Below are positions 38,912 through 46,861 of a DNA stretch of 64,000 bases, piece after piece; the first letter of the stretch is position 1; each line of letters opens with the position of its first letter. The DNA comes from Oscillibacter sp. (GTDB lineage Bacteria; Bacillota; Clostridia; Oscillospirales; Oscillospiraceae): the NCBI GenBank assembly GCA_022791875.1, contig JAAVZX010000019.1:1-64000 (forward strand), written 5' to 3'. The notes under the pieces are model-generated. The model was not told the DNA's origin, did no database searches, and saw only the letters and a list, made by a program, of their open reading frames with translations. The position numbers and the translations under genes are program-made.

Positions 38912-39670
38912 ATGGATGTTATTTTTCATTATGACGGGAGTTTTTATGGGTTTTTGTGCTGTATTTTTGAGCGGTACAATTGGCGGGAGGAGCCTGCTGC
39001 GATTTTTTGCGGGGATGAGGACGCGTTTTCCCTGTTCGAGACGCGAGAGATAAAAACAGACCCGGACCACGCGGTCCGGGTTCTTAGAAAAGTCTCCGCC
39101 TGCTCCGGCGAGGCGGCTGCTTTGCTGCGCTGCGGCTTCCTCTCCTGCCTGCCGGAGAAGGAGGTCCGCCTGCTCCATCTCGTGGAAAAGCTGCTCCGCG
39201 AGGGCCCCGGCTTCCTCCGGGACCGCTCCGATGAAACCTATTACCCCGTGGCGCGGGCCGTCCAGCACCTTCACGGCGAGGTCCACCTTTTGAAAGGCTT
39301 CACCCGCTTCTCCGACCTGGGCGGCGTCCTGGGCGGCGAAATCGAGCCGAAGAACCGGGTCCTCCCCCTCCTGAAAAGCCACTTCTGCGCCCGCTACCGG
39401 AACGAATGCTTCTTCCTCTACGACCGCACCCACAAGGAAGCTCTTTTCTACGCCAACGGAAAAGCAGCCATCCGCCCCCTGGAGAGCTTTGAAATGGCCC
39501 CTCCGGACGATGCCGAGATCCACTACCGCACCCTCTGGAAACGCTTTTATGATACGATTGCGATTAAAGAAAGGTATAACCCCCGCCTCCGCATGAGCAA
39601 CATGCCCAAACGCTACTGGTCCACCATGACCGAACTCCAGACTGGGTTGCCGTCGCAGAGGCCCAAGTAA
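38912..39670 (+). CDS. TIGR03915/DUF4130 family DNA metabolism protein
   Basis: A 252-residue protein. MDVIFHYDGSFYGFLCCIFE is the typical opening. EVHLLKGFTRFSDLGGVLGGEIEPKN, SHFCARYRNECFFLYDRTHK and DAEIHYRTLWKRFYDTIAIKERYNPRL mark DUF4130. Distant uracil-DNA-glycosylase-like relations have been proposed for the partner system. It is expected to work with the radical SAM protein encoded just upstream. The ATG at 38912 is preceded by GCGAGGGTG; the 125-base gap holds only a palindromic repeat. Confidence 0.92.
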   Translation: MDVIFHYDGSFYGFLCCIFERYNWREEPAAIFCGDEDAFSLFETREIKTDPDHAVRVLRKVSACSGEAAALLRCGFLSCLPEKEVRLLHLVEKLLREGPGFLRDRSDETYYPVARAVQHLHGEVHLLKGFTRFSDLGGVLGGEIEPKNRVLPLLKSHFCARYRNECFFLYDRTHKEALFYANGKAAIRPLESFEMAPPDDAEIHYRTLWKRFYDTIAIKERYNPRLRMSNMPKRYWSTMTELQTGLPSQRPK

Positions 39671-39679
39671 CCACCAGGC

Positions 39680-39742
39680 CGCAGAGCGAGTTAAAAAGTT
39701 CTTTTTTTGGTTACTTTTTTTCTTTCAAGAAAAAAAGTGACC
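39680..39742 (-). repeat. Palindromic repeat after sigF
   Basis: On minus: TCACTTTTTTTCTTGAAAGAAAAAAAGTAACC, then AAAAAAAGAACTTTTTAACTCGCTC and CTGGTGG. The centre is CTTGAAAG instead of CTCGAGAG, as in the copies at 35506 and 55455. It starts right at the sigF stop and also serves as spacer for the convergent DUF4130 gene. Confidence 0.8.
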
Positions 39743-40444
39743 TCACGTAAACGCGTCCCTCAGCCTCTTCAGCCCCCGCCGCTCCAGGCGGGAAACCTGG
39801 ACCTGGGAGACGCCCAGGATTCTGGCGCACTGTTCCTGGGTGAGGCCCTTGAAGTAGCGGAGGAGGATGGTCATGCGTTCCTTTTCCGGGAGCTGGTCGA
39901 TGGCTTCCCGGAGGGCGATGCGTTCGACCATGCTTTCCTCCGGGGCCTCGGTGCCCAGGGAGCCTTCCAGGGTTAGGCCGTCGGCGGTTTCCTGCTGGAG
40001 GGATTCGGGGGTGTCTGTGGCCAGGTCCGTCTGGGCGATTTCCTCCGGTTCCAGGCCGGTGGCCTCTGAGAGCTCCGAGAGGGCCGGTTCGCGGCCCAGC
40101 TCGTGGCGGAGGCGTTCCCGGACGCTGTACAGCATCTGGGCCCGCTCGCGGATGCTGCGGCCTACCTTTAACGTGCCGTCGTCCCGGAGGAAGCGGCGGA
40201 TCTCCCCCGCTATCTTGGGGACCGCGTAGGTGGAAAAGCAGGTGCCGTACTCGAAGTCGAAGCCCTGCACCGCTTTCAGAAAACCCAGACAGCCCAGCTG
40301 GTACAGGTCGTCGGGCTCCACGCCGCGGCCGTAGTAGCGGCGGACTACGCTCCAGATCAAACCGTTATTCTCAATCACGGCCCGCTCGCAGGCGTCCCGG
40401 TCCCCCTGCTGGGCCGCCCGCAGGAGTTCCAGCGCCGCACTCAT
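39743..40444 (-). CDS. sigF: RNA polymerase sporulation sigma factor SigF
   Basis: First forespore sigma factor, held inactive by SpoIIAB. The 233-residue product has ENNGLIWSVVRRYYGRGVEP and DDLYQLGCLGFLKAVQGFDF (region 2), TCFSTYAVPKIAGEIRRFLR, a region 3 (REPALSELSEATGLEPEEIA), and region 4 (KERMTILLRYFKGLTQEQCA, then SQVQVSRLERRGLKRLR). SigF is chosen over SigG because spoIIAB and spoIIAA are directly upstream. The ATG at 40444 overlaps the spoIIAB stop. Confidence 0.95.
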   Translation of the reverse strand: MSAALELLRAAQQGDRDACERAVIENNGLIWSVVRRYYGRGVEPDDLYQLGCLGFLKAVQGFDFEYGTCFSTYAVPKIAGEIRRFLRDDGTLKVGRSIRERAQMLYSVRERLRHELGREPALSELSEATGLEPEEIAQTDLATDTPESLQQETADGLTLEGSLGTEAPEESMVERIALREAIDQLPEKERMTILLRYFKGLTQEQCARILGVSQVQVSRLERRGLKRLRDAFT

Positions 40445-40884
40445 TTCCGGACCCGGGACGCCAGCTTCTTCTTCATCGTCACCGTCGTCCCCTTGTTCAC
40501 CGCGGAGCGCACCGTCACCGTGTCCATGAAGCTCTCCATAATCGTAAATCCCATACCGCTGCGCTCCTCTCCCCCCGTGGTGTACATGGGCTGGCGGGCC
40601 CTGTCCACGTCCGGGATGCCCCGCCCGTGGTCCTTCACCGTCAGCTCCAGAACGTTCCCTGGACAGACCCGGACCCGGACCAGCACCTTCCCGATGGCGT
40701 CCGGGTAGCCGTGGACAATGGCGTTGGTGACCGCCTCGCTCACCGCCGTCTTGATGTCCTCCAGCTCGTTGAGGGTGGGGTCCATCTGGGCCGCAAAGCA
40801 GGCCACGGCGGAACGGGCGAAGCCCTCGTTGCTGCTGTGGCTGGGGAACTCGATGGCCGTTTCGTTGACTGCCTTGGTCTTCAT
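40441..40884 (-). CDS. spoIIAB: Anti-sigma F factor SpoIIAB
   Basis: Serine kinase and anti-sigma factor that binds SigF and phosphorylates SpoIIAA. The 147 residues show the GHKL ATPase motifs: N-box DIKTAVSEAVTNAIVHGYPD, G1 VKDHGRGIPDVD, and G2 EERSGMGFTIMESFMD. The ATG at 40884 follows GAGGAGGCG. Gene order and overlaps with sigF and spoIIAA are the classical spoIIA operon. Confidence 0.96.
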   Translation of the reverse strand: MKTKAVNETAIEFPSHSSNEGFARSAVACFAAQMDPTLNELEDIKTAVSEAVTNAIVHGYPDAIGKVLVRVRVCPGNVLELTVKDHGRGIPDVDRARQPMYTTGGEERSGMGFTIMESFMDTVTVRSAVNKGTTVTMKKKLASRVRK

Positions 40885-40898
40885 TTATGTACGCCTCC

Positions 40899-41204
40899 TC
40901 ACTTGATCGTCACCAGCCGGCTGATTCCGGCGGCGTCCAAAACGCGCTTGGCCTGGGGCGGGACGTTCCGGACCAGCAGGCCGCCCTCCAGGAGCTGCAT
41001 GTGCTGCTGGGCCCGCAGAATCAGGGCGATGCCGGAGCTGTCCATGAAGGTGACGCCGCCGAGGTCCAGCACCAGATTCCGCGGCAGGGCCGCGTCCAGG
41101 GCCATCTCCAGCTCCCGGAGGGCGCTGCGCGCCCCGTGGTGGTCCAGCTCGCCGCTGACCTCCAGCAGGAGGTTGCGGTCCGCGCTTTTCGCGAGTATTT
41201 CCAT
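40899..41204 (-). CDS. spoIIAA: Anti-anti-sigma factor SpoIIAA
   Basis: STAS-domain protein of 101 residues that releases SigF from SpoIIAB when unphosphorylated. The switch serine is in LGGVTFMDSSGIALILRA (DSSG). The ATG at 41204 has GAGGGGG five bases upstream; the frame extends upstream to 41351 but only through promoter sequence. Confidence 0.95.
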   Translation of the reverse strand: MEILAKSADRNLLLEVSGELDHHGARSALRELEMALDAALPRNLVLDLGGVTFMDSSGIALILRAQQHMQLLEGGLLVRNVPPQAKRVLDAAGISRLVTIK

Positions 41205-41294
41205 GGTGGTCCCCCTCTTTTTCCGTTCTGGGTTGGGCCTGTCCCATTGGGCCGGGCTTCTTCTTATGGAAATCATACCATGTTCCGGAGCGTA

Positions 41295-41306
41295 TTTTTG
41301 TCGAAA
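41295..41306 (+). promoter_or_regulatory. Spo0A box upstream of the spoIIA operon
   Basis: TTTTTGTCGAAA on plus contains the 0A-box core TGTCGAA with a T-rich 5' side. It lies about 90 bases upstream of the spoIIAA start, the place where Spo0A-P acts in Bacillus. The matching sigma-H hexamers are not clear to me. Confidence 0.75.
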
Positions 41307-41428
41307 GCTACAACTCTGGAAGTAAATTTTGTTAATTTTTCTATTTTCCATCCCAGCGGTCCCCGCGCAGGTCTAAGCACTCCGCCCTCCGCATAGGATA
41401 CAGCATCACAACCGAGAGGTGGACAACG

Positions 41429-42040
41429 ATGACGACAAGAAACGAGGTGCTTGTGGAAGGGCGGGTCCAGACGGCGCCGGAGTGGTCCCACGAGAACCAC
41501 GGCACGCAATTCTACCGCTTTTTTCTCCAGGTCCCCAGGCTTTCCGGCCAGATCGACCTGCTTCCCGTGCTGATCACGGACACGATGCTCGGCCTGGCGG
41601 AACCTGGAGCCAGCCTGCGGGTGCGGGGCCAGCTCCGCTCCTTCAACAACCGCAGCGGCGTGGGCAGCAAGCTGGTCCTGACGGTCTACGCCCAGGAGAT
41701 CCAGCCGGGCCAGGAGGCGCTGTGCAACCAGATCACCCTCTCCGGCGCGCTGTGCAAGGAGCCGACGTTCCGCCGGACGCCCTTGGGCCGCAGCATCTGC
41801 GACCTGATGCTGGCCGCGCCCCGGCGCTACGGCCGGGCGGACTACCTGCCCGTAATTGCCTGGGGCCAGCTCGCCATCCGCGCCAGCAAGCTCCACACCG
41901 GCGACCCGCTGTCCCTGGAGGGCCGTGTCCAGAGCCGTACATACAACAAGGTCCTTCCCAGCGGCGAAACGGAGGAACGGACCGCATACGAGGTATCCAT
42001 GATGCGCCTGCTGGAGGAATCCATCAGTAAAGCCCCCTAA
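41429..42040 (+). CDS. Two-OB-fold single-stranded DNA-binding-like protein
   Basis: A 203-residue protein with two successive OB folds of SSB/PriB type. The first is EVLVEGRVQTAPEWSHENHG to LRVRGQLRSFNNRSGVGSKL. The second is NQITLSGALCKEPTFRRTPL to LSLEGRVQSRTYNKVLPSGE. There is no acidic SSB tail. Similar proteins occur in Clostridia, annotated as SSB, with unknown role. The ATG at 41429 has GAGAGGTGG upstream. It is divergent from the spoIIA operon and shares the 224-base region with the Spo0A box. Confidence 0.85.
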   Translation: MTTRNEVLVEGRVQTAPEWSHENHGTQFYRFFLQVPRLSGQIDLLPVLITDTMLGLAEPGASLRVRGQLRSFNNRSGVGSKLVLTVYAQEIQPGQEALCNQITLSGALCKEPTFRRTPLGRSICDLMLAAPRRYGRADYLPVIAWGQLAIRASKLHTGDPLSLEGRVQSRTYNKVLPSGETEERTAYEVSMMRLLEESISKAP

Positions 42041-42103
42041 CCTTACAGCGCAAAAATTTTATTTAGGGGGCAAATTGCTCCAATTTGCCCCAGATAAAGT
42101 TTA

Positions 42104-42155
42104 GGGTCCAGCCCTTTTCAAAGGGCTGGTGGGGTCCAGGGGCAAAGCCCCTAGT
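42104..42155 (-). repeat. Degenerate double-hairpin repeat
   Basis: GGGTCCAGCCCTTTTCAAAGGGCTGG and GGGTCCAGGGGCAAAGCCCCT are two hairpins with the family linkers, but the GATCTGCC and CCTCCGG ends are missing. It follows the SSB-like gene. Confidence 0.7.
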
Positions 42156-42170
42156 GCAGGAAGCCGCAAA

Positions 42171-42208
42171 AACCAGGGAATTGCCGTAGATGGCTAATTC
42201 CCTGGTTT
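42171..42208. terminator. Terminator between the SSB-like gene and ftsZ
   Basis: AACCAGGGAATT pairs with AATTCCCTGGTT, with an inner GCC/GGC. On minus it is followed by TTTTTGC, so it terminates ftsZ. It probably also stops the convergent gene. Confidence 0.85.
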
Positions 42209-42228
42209 CAGTCTAATACGTACTATGT

Positions 42229-43362
42229 TCAGCCGTGGGGATTGTCAAAAATTTTCAGAATAGCCTCGAAGGGGTCGTCCTCCTTCACGTCCAGCTTCGG
42301 GATGTCCTTCTCCTCCAGGGGCATAGGCGCAGGGGGGGCACCGGTTGTTCCCTGGGCAGGCTGTGCAGGCTGGGCGGCGTCGGCGATTTTGGGGAGCTGG
42401 CCAGGGGCCTTCTCGAAGCCGGTGGCAATGACGGTGACGCGGACCTCGTCGTCCAGGTTTTCGTCGAAAATAGCGCCGAAAATCGTGTTTGCATCGGGGT
42501 GGACGGCCTTTTTCACCAGGTCCGCCGCCTGCTCCACTTCCTCCAGGGCGATGTCCATAGGAATGGTGAAGTTCAGCAGAACGCCCTTCGCGCCTTCGAT
42601 GGAGGTCTCCAGCAGGGGGCTGGAAATGGCCATGCGGGCCGCCTCCTCCGTCTTGCCCTTGCCTGCGGCGCGGCCCACGCCCATGTGGGCCATGCCCGCG
42701 CCCTTCATGATGGCCGTCACGTCGGCGAAGTCCAGGTTGATGAAGCCCGTGTCCCGGATCAGGTCCGAAATGGACTGGACCGCCTGGCGCAGAACGTCGT
42801 CCGCAATCTCAAAGGCGTTGGCGAAGGTGATCTTCTGGTCCGTGGCGTGCTTGAGGCGCTCGTTGGGGATGATGACAAGGGAATCCACTTTCGTGCGCAG
42901 TTCCTCCACGCCGCCCTCCGCCTGCTGCATCCTGCGGCGCCCCTCAAAGCCGAAGGGCTTCGTGACCACGGCCACGGTGAGCACATCCAGCTCCTTGGCG
43001 ATCTCCGCCACGATGGGGGCCGCGCCGGTGCCGGTGCCGCCGCCCATGCCGGCGGTGATGAACACCATGTCCGTGTCCTCCAGAGCCTTCGCAATCTGGT
43101 TGCGGCTCTCCTCGGCGCTCTTGCGGCCCACCTCCGGGTTGGAGCCTGCGCCCTGCCCGTGGGTCAGCTTCTCGCCAATCTGAATCTTGTACGTGGCGCT
43201 GGATACGTTCAGCGCCTGCTTATCTGTATTGATCGCAATGAACTCCACGCCCTTCGTGCCGGAGCGGACCATGCGGTTGACAACGTTGTTTCCGGCTCCG
43301 CCTACGCCGATGACCTTAATATTGACAACGGTATCAGGACCGGTTTCCAAGCCAAATGCCAT
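42229..43362 (-). CDS. ftsZ: Cell division protein FtsZ
   Basis: Tubulin-like GTPase forming the division ring. The 377-residue product starts [20 protein letters not shown], with [11 protein letters not shown], the tubulin signature [19 protein letters not shown], and the synergy loop in [20 protein letters not shown]. The C-terminal peptide is [20 protein letters not shown], of the usual D-P.F type. The ATG at 43362 has AGGAGG eight bases upstream. It has its own promoter at the end of the dcw cluster. ftsA is absent, normal for many Clostridia. Confidence 0.97.
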   Translation of the reverse strand: MAFGLETGPDTVVNIKVIGVGGAGNNVVNRMVRSGTKGVEFIAINTDKQALNVSSATYKIQIGEKLTHGQGAGSNPEVGRKSAEESRNQIAKALEDTDMVFITAGMGGGTGTGAAPIVAEIAKELDVLTVAVVTKPFGFEGRRRMQQAEGGVEELRTKVDSLVIIPNERLKHATDQKITFANAFEIADDVLRQAVQSISDLIRDTGFINLDFADVTAIMKGAGMAHMGVGRAAGKGKTEEAARMAISSPLLETSIEGAKGVLLNFTIPMDIALEEVEQAADLVKKAVHPDANTIFGAIFDENLDDEVRVTVIATGFEKAPGQLPKIADAAQPAQPAQGTTGAPPAPMPLEEKDIPKLDVKEDDPFEAILKIFDNPHG

Positions 43363-43446
43363 AATGCTGCCTCCTGATCTTTTGTGGAAAAACGGACAGA
43401 GCCATTCTTTCCTGGGATTCCCTGCAAAGTAAGAGATCTTTACCCT

Positions 43447-43475
43447 ATTGTAAGACACTTTTCCGCTTTGGTCAA
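43447..43475 (-). promoter_or_regulatory. Promoter of ftsZ
   Basis: Minus strand: TTGACC (43470-43475), 17 bases, TACAAT (43447-43452), about 85 bases before the ATG. A weak GGGCC/GGCCT hairpin with a T run near 43513-43535 may terminate ftsQ upstream. Confidence 0.83.
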
Positions 43476-43565
43476 GTGTTCATTCGGGTTTCGACGCAAA
43501 TTCTCAAAAAAACAGGCCGTCTTCCGGGCCCCGCACCCGTTTTTATCCAGTTTCTTCCTGACCTG

Positions 43566-44336
43566 TCAACGGACGTTCGGGATGAAGTAAACATTTTCAC
43601 TGTCCGAGAGCAGGTCGAAGGTCCCGGTCATGTTGCTCTGGATGGCGTCTTTGGAGAGGGCCTTTGTCAGCTTCTGGAGCTCCCAGTCGTAGTCCGCGCC
43701 GTAAGCCATGCGGACCGTGAAGCGCCCGCCGTAGTCCATGGAGAGGAAGCCCAGGTCGTCCAGGTGTACGGCGTCCACCTCGTCCAGGAGCTCCATGGAC
43801 TCCAGGGCGGTGAGCAGGCCGATGAGGCTGGTCTGCTGGGCGCTGTACTCCGTGGCCAGGGCGATGGGGGTGCCCACGGAGGGGGCCAGAAGGGTGCAGC
43901 CGGTAATCGCGCCGTAGTCCACCGCGTCTCCGGACTCCGCCCGGCCCACCACCTTTCCGTGGGGGCTCACCAGCCACACGCCGTCCTCCTGGCTCACGGC
44001 CAGGGGCCGCCCGCACTCCGTCACGTCGATGATCAGCGTGTCCGGGAGGCGGCGGTAGGGGTGGACGTTTTCGATGTACGGAAGGGCCTCTACAATTCGG
44101 GCCGCTACGTCGTTCTTGTTCAGCAGATACAGGTTGTCGCCGGGCTTTACCCCCGCCGCCTCCCGAATTTCATCCTCTGTGTAGCGCAGCTCGCCGTTGA
44201 CCTCGATGGTGTCCACCCGAAAAAACAAGGTCAGCGCCAGGATGATCGCCATGCAGATCAGCAATACGGACAACAGCTTATATAAAAAGCCGCTCCCTCC
44301 CCTTCTCCGCCTTCTGCTACTTCTCCGTCTTGCCAT
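43566..44336 (-). CDS. ftsQ: Division protein FtsQ/DivIB
   Basis: Bitopic divisome protein of 256 residues. The cytoplasmic start is an Arg/Ser run (MARRRSSRRRRRGGSG), followed by one helix (about 17-40). The POTRA domain follows, FFRVDTIEVNGELRYTEDEI to NVHPYRRLPDTLIIDVTECG. The FtsQ beta domain ends the protein. The ATG at 44336 has GGAG nine bases upstream. It lies 28 bases after murA within the dcw cluster. Confidence 0.9.
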   Translation of the reverse strand: MARRRSSRRRRRGGSGFLYKLLSVLLICMAIILALTLFFRVDTIEVNGELRYTEDEIREAAGVKPGDNLYLLNKNDVAARIVEALPYIENVHPYRRLPDTLIIDVTECGRPLAVSQEDGVWLVSPHGKVVGRAESGDAVDYGAITGCTLLAPSVGTPIALATEYSAQQTSLIGLLTALESMELLDEVDAVHLDDLGFLSMDYGGRFTVRMAYGADYDWELQKLTKALSKDAIQSNMTGTFDLLSDSENVYFIPNVR

Positions 44337-44364
44337 TTCCGCCGCTCCAGTTCTCTTTGTTTCT

Positions 44365-45618
44365 TTACGCCTCGCGGGCGATGTCCGCGCCCAGCGCCCC
44401 CAGGTCCCGGGCAATGTCCTCGTAGCCCCGGTCGATATGTCCGGTTTCCCGCACCTGGGTGGTTCCCTCCGCCGCCAGGGCCGCGACGCACAGCGCCGCA
44501 CCGCCCCGGAGGTCCGTGCAGTACACCGGCGCGCCGTGAAGGGCCTCCACCCCCGTCACCACCGCCGTCCGGCCCGAGACGCGGATGCCGGCCCCCATCC
44601 GGGTCAGCTCGTCTACGTGGCGGTAGCGGTTCTCGAATATGTTCTCCTCGAAGACTGTGGCCCCCCGGCTCCTGAGCAGCGCCGCCATCAGGACCGCCTG
44701 GGCGTCGGTGGGGAAGCCGGGATAGGGGGCCGTCCGCACCGGGCGCACCGCGTTCAGGCGTTCCCGGCAGGCGCAGGCGATGCCCGCCCCGTCCGGGGAC
44801 ACGGTGCAGCCCGCCTCCCGCAGAACGGCGGTGACGGTGGACAGATGTGTCTCCCGCGCGCCCCGGAGGAAGACCTCGCCTCCCGCCGCCGCGCAGGCGC
44901 ACAGGTATGTCGCCGCCACAATCCGGTCCGGCATCACTGTGTAGGCGCAGCCGTGGAGGGGCGCTTTCCCCTCGATGGTGATCGTCGAGGTCCCCGCGCC
45001 GGAGACCCGGGCCCCGCAGGCCTGCAGGAAGTTCTGCAGGTCCACGATCTCCGGCTCCCGGGCGGCGTTGGAGATGGACGTGACCCCCGACGCGCCGCAG
45101 GCGGCCAGCATCAGGTTTTCCGTCGCGCCTACGGAGGGAATGCCCAGCACCACCTCCCGCCCTTCCATGCGGGGGGCCTTGCAGTGGAGGACGCCGCCGC
45201 TTTCGCGGATCTCCGCCCCCAGGTCCCGCAGGCCCGAGAGGTGCAGGTCGATGGGCCGGGGGCCCAGCTCACAGCCGCCGGGGTAGCTCAGCTCCGCCTC
45301 CCCGCAGCGGGCCAGAATGGCCCCCAGGAAGATGGCGGAGGACCGCATCTCACGCATCAGTATATCAGAAATCCCCCAGGCATTCAAGCCGGATGTGGAG
45401 ACGATCAGGCTGTCTCCCTCCCAGCGGGCCCCGCAGCCCAGGCCGCGCAGAATGCGGATGGACGCGTCCACGTCCCGCAGGCGGGGACAGGCCCGCAGCT
45501 CCACCTCGTCCTTCGTCAGCAGCGTCGCCGCCAGTATGGGGAGCACGCTGTTTTTCGCACCCTGCACGGTCACTTCGCCCTTCAGGCGGCCCCCGCCCTT
45601 TATCAAAAGCTGAGTCAT
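44365..45618 (-). CDS. murA: UDP-N-acetylglucosamine 1-carboxyvinyltransferase
   Basis: First committed enzyme of peptidoglycan precursor synthesis. The 417-residue product has VQGAKNSVLPILAATLLTKD near the start and SYPGGCELGPRPIDLHLSGL with the catalytic Cys that fosfomycin attacks. YPGFPTDAQAVLMAALL and RYRHVDELTRMGAGIRVSGR are also typical. The ATG at 45618 follows GGAGGG. It sits between murG and ftsQ, the place of murB or murA in related clusters. Confidence 0.95.
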   Translation of the reverse strand: MTQLLIKGGGRLKGEVTVQGAKNSVLPILAATLLTKDEVELRACPRLRDVDASIRILRGLGCGARWEGDSLIVSTSGLNAWGISDILMREMRSSAIFLGAILARCGEAELSYPGGCELGPRPIDLHLSGLRDLGAEIRESGGVLHCKAPRMEGREVVLGIPSVGATENLMLAACGASGVTSISNAAREPEIVDLQNFLQACGARVSGAGTSTITIEGKAPLHGCAYTVMPDRIVAATYLCACAAAGGEVFLRGARETHLSTVTAVLREAGCTVSPDGAGIACACRERLNAVRPVRTAPYPGFPTDAQAVLMAALLRSRGATVFEENIFENRYRHVDELTRMGAGIRVSGRTAVVTGVEALHGAPVYCTDLRGGAALCVAALAAEGTTQVRETGHIDRGYEDIARDLGALGADIAREA

Positions 45619-45678
45619 ACGCTTTTTCCCTCCGCTCCATGAATGGTGTCCCATCCTATGGGCAAAAGGGGCTTCTTG

Positions 45679-46818
45679 TTACCCCAGGATTTCCAGAATG
45701 GTCTGGTAAATCCGCTCTGAGGCGTCCCGGACCCCCAGGGAGGCCATGGATTTTTCCATTCCCGCCCGCCGCTCCCCGCTGTGGAGGATGCCGCAGGCCG
45801 CTTGAAACAGAGCCGCGCCGGAGGACACGGACTCCAGGAGCACCACCGCCCCGCCGGATTCCTCCAGGGCGCGGGCGTTCTTCTCCTGGTGGTTGTTCGT
45901 CACGTAGGGCGAGGGCACGATCAGCGCCGGGACTCCCAGGGCCGTCAGCTCGCTGATGGTGGACGCGCCCGCGCGGCAGATCACCAGGTCCGCGGCCCGC
46001 ATCACGGGGGCCATGTCGTAGATATACTCCCGGAGCTGGAGGGCGGGGTGCTCCTCCAGCCGGACGCCCTTCTCTGCCAGGAGGCTCTGGACGAGGGCGT
46101 AGCCCTCCTTCCCTGCGCCGTGGATGTGGTGGAAGGGCTCTTTCGCCGACTCCAGGGCCAGGAAACCGGCCATCTGGCGGTTCATCCCCGAGGCCCCCAG
46201 AGACCCCCAGAAGGAGACGATCAAAGGCCGTCCGTCGTCCACCCCCAACTGGCGCTTCGCCTCCGCCTTGGATCGGGAGAAGAAGTCGCCCCGGACGGGG
46301 GTGCCCGTCACGATGACCTTTTCCGGGTGCCGGTAGTGCTTCCGGCAGGACTCGAAGCCCACCATAATGCGGTCCGCATAGGGCTCCAGCATTTCCGTCG
46401 TCAGGCCGGGAACCATGTTGGACTCGTGGACCGCCGTGGGGATTTTCAGCTTCGCGGCGGACTTCACGATGGGGTAGCTGGCGTAGCCGCCGGTGCCCAC
46501 CACGGCGTCGGGCCGGAACTCCCGCAGGATGGCCCGGGCCTCGTGGGGGGACCGCAGGAGGTTCCCGGCGGAGATAAGGTTGTGCTCGATTTCACGGAGC
46601 CTGAAAGAGCGGTGGAAGCTGGAGATGTGGACGGTGCGGAAGGCGTAGCCCGCCTTGGGAATCAGGTCCTTTTCGAGGCCCCGTTCCGCGCCCACGAAGA
46701 GGAACTCCGTCTCCGGGTCCTTCTCGTGCATGAGCTGCGCCAGGGCAATCGCGGGGTTCACGTGCCCCGCCGTCCCGCCGCAGGTGAAGATTACGCGCCT
46801 GAGCTTTCTGATTGCCAA
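45679..46818 (-). CDS. murG: Undecaprenyl-PP-MurNAc-pentapeptide GlcNAc transferase MurG
   Basis: Peripheral membrane transferase that makes lipid II. The 379 residues have VIFTCGGTAGHVNPAIALAQ at the N-terminus (GGTxGH), HESNMVPGLTTEML, SFWGSLGASGMNRQM, and CRAGASTISELTALGVPALI (UDP-GlcNAc site). The start is a TTG at 46818 with GGAGGTGAT upstream; no ATG fits. It is between ftsW and murA. Confidence 0.95.
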   Translation of the reverse strand: MAIRKLRRVIFTCGGTAGHVNPAIALAQLMHEKDPETEFLFVGAERGLEKDLIPKAGYAFRTVHISSFHRSFRLREIEHNLISAGNLLRSPHEARAILREFRPDAVVGTGGYASYPIVKSAAKLKIPTAVHESNMVPGLTTEMLEPYADRIMVGFESCRKHYRHPEKVIVTGTPVRGDFFSRSKAEAKRQLGVDDGRPLIVSFWGSLGASGMNRQMAGFLALESAKEPFHHIHGAGKEGYALVQSLLAEKGVRLEEHPALQLREYIYDMAPVMRAADLVICRAGASTISELTALGVPALIVPSPYVTNNHQEKNARALEESGGAVVLLESVSSGAALFQAACGILHSGERRAGMEKSMASLGVRDASERIYQTILEILG

Positions 46819-46861
46819 AATTGCATCACCTCCTGCCAGCCTGGCTGTACGTGAACGGCGG

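Noticed and set aside
40899-41351. Longer SpoIIAA with 49 extra N-terminal residues
   Set aside because: The extension crosses the Spo0A box and promoter region, and the ATG at 41204 has a good ribosome-binding site and gives the normal length.
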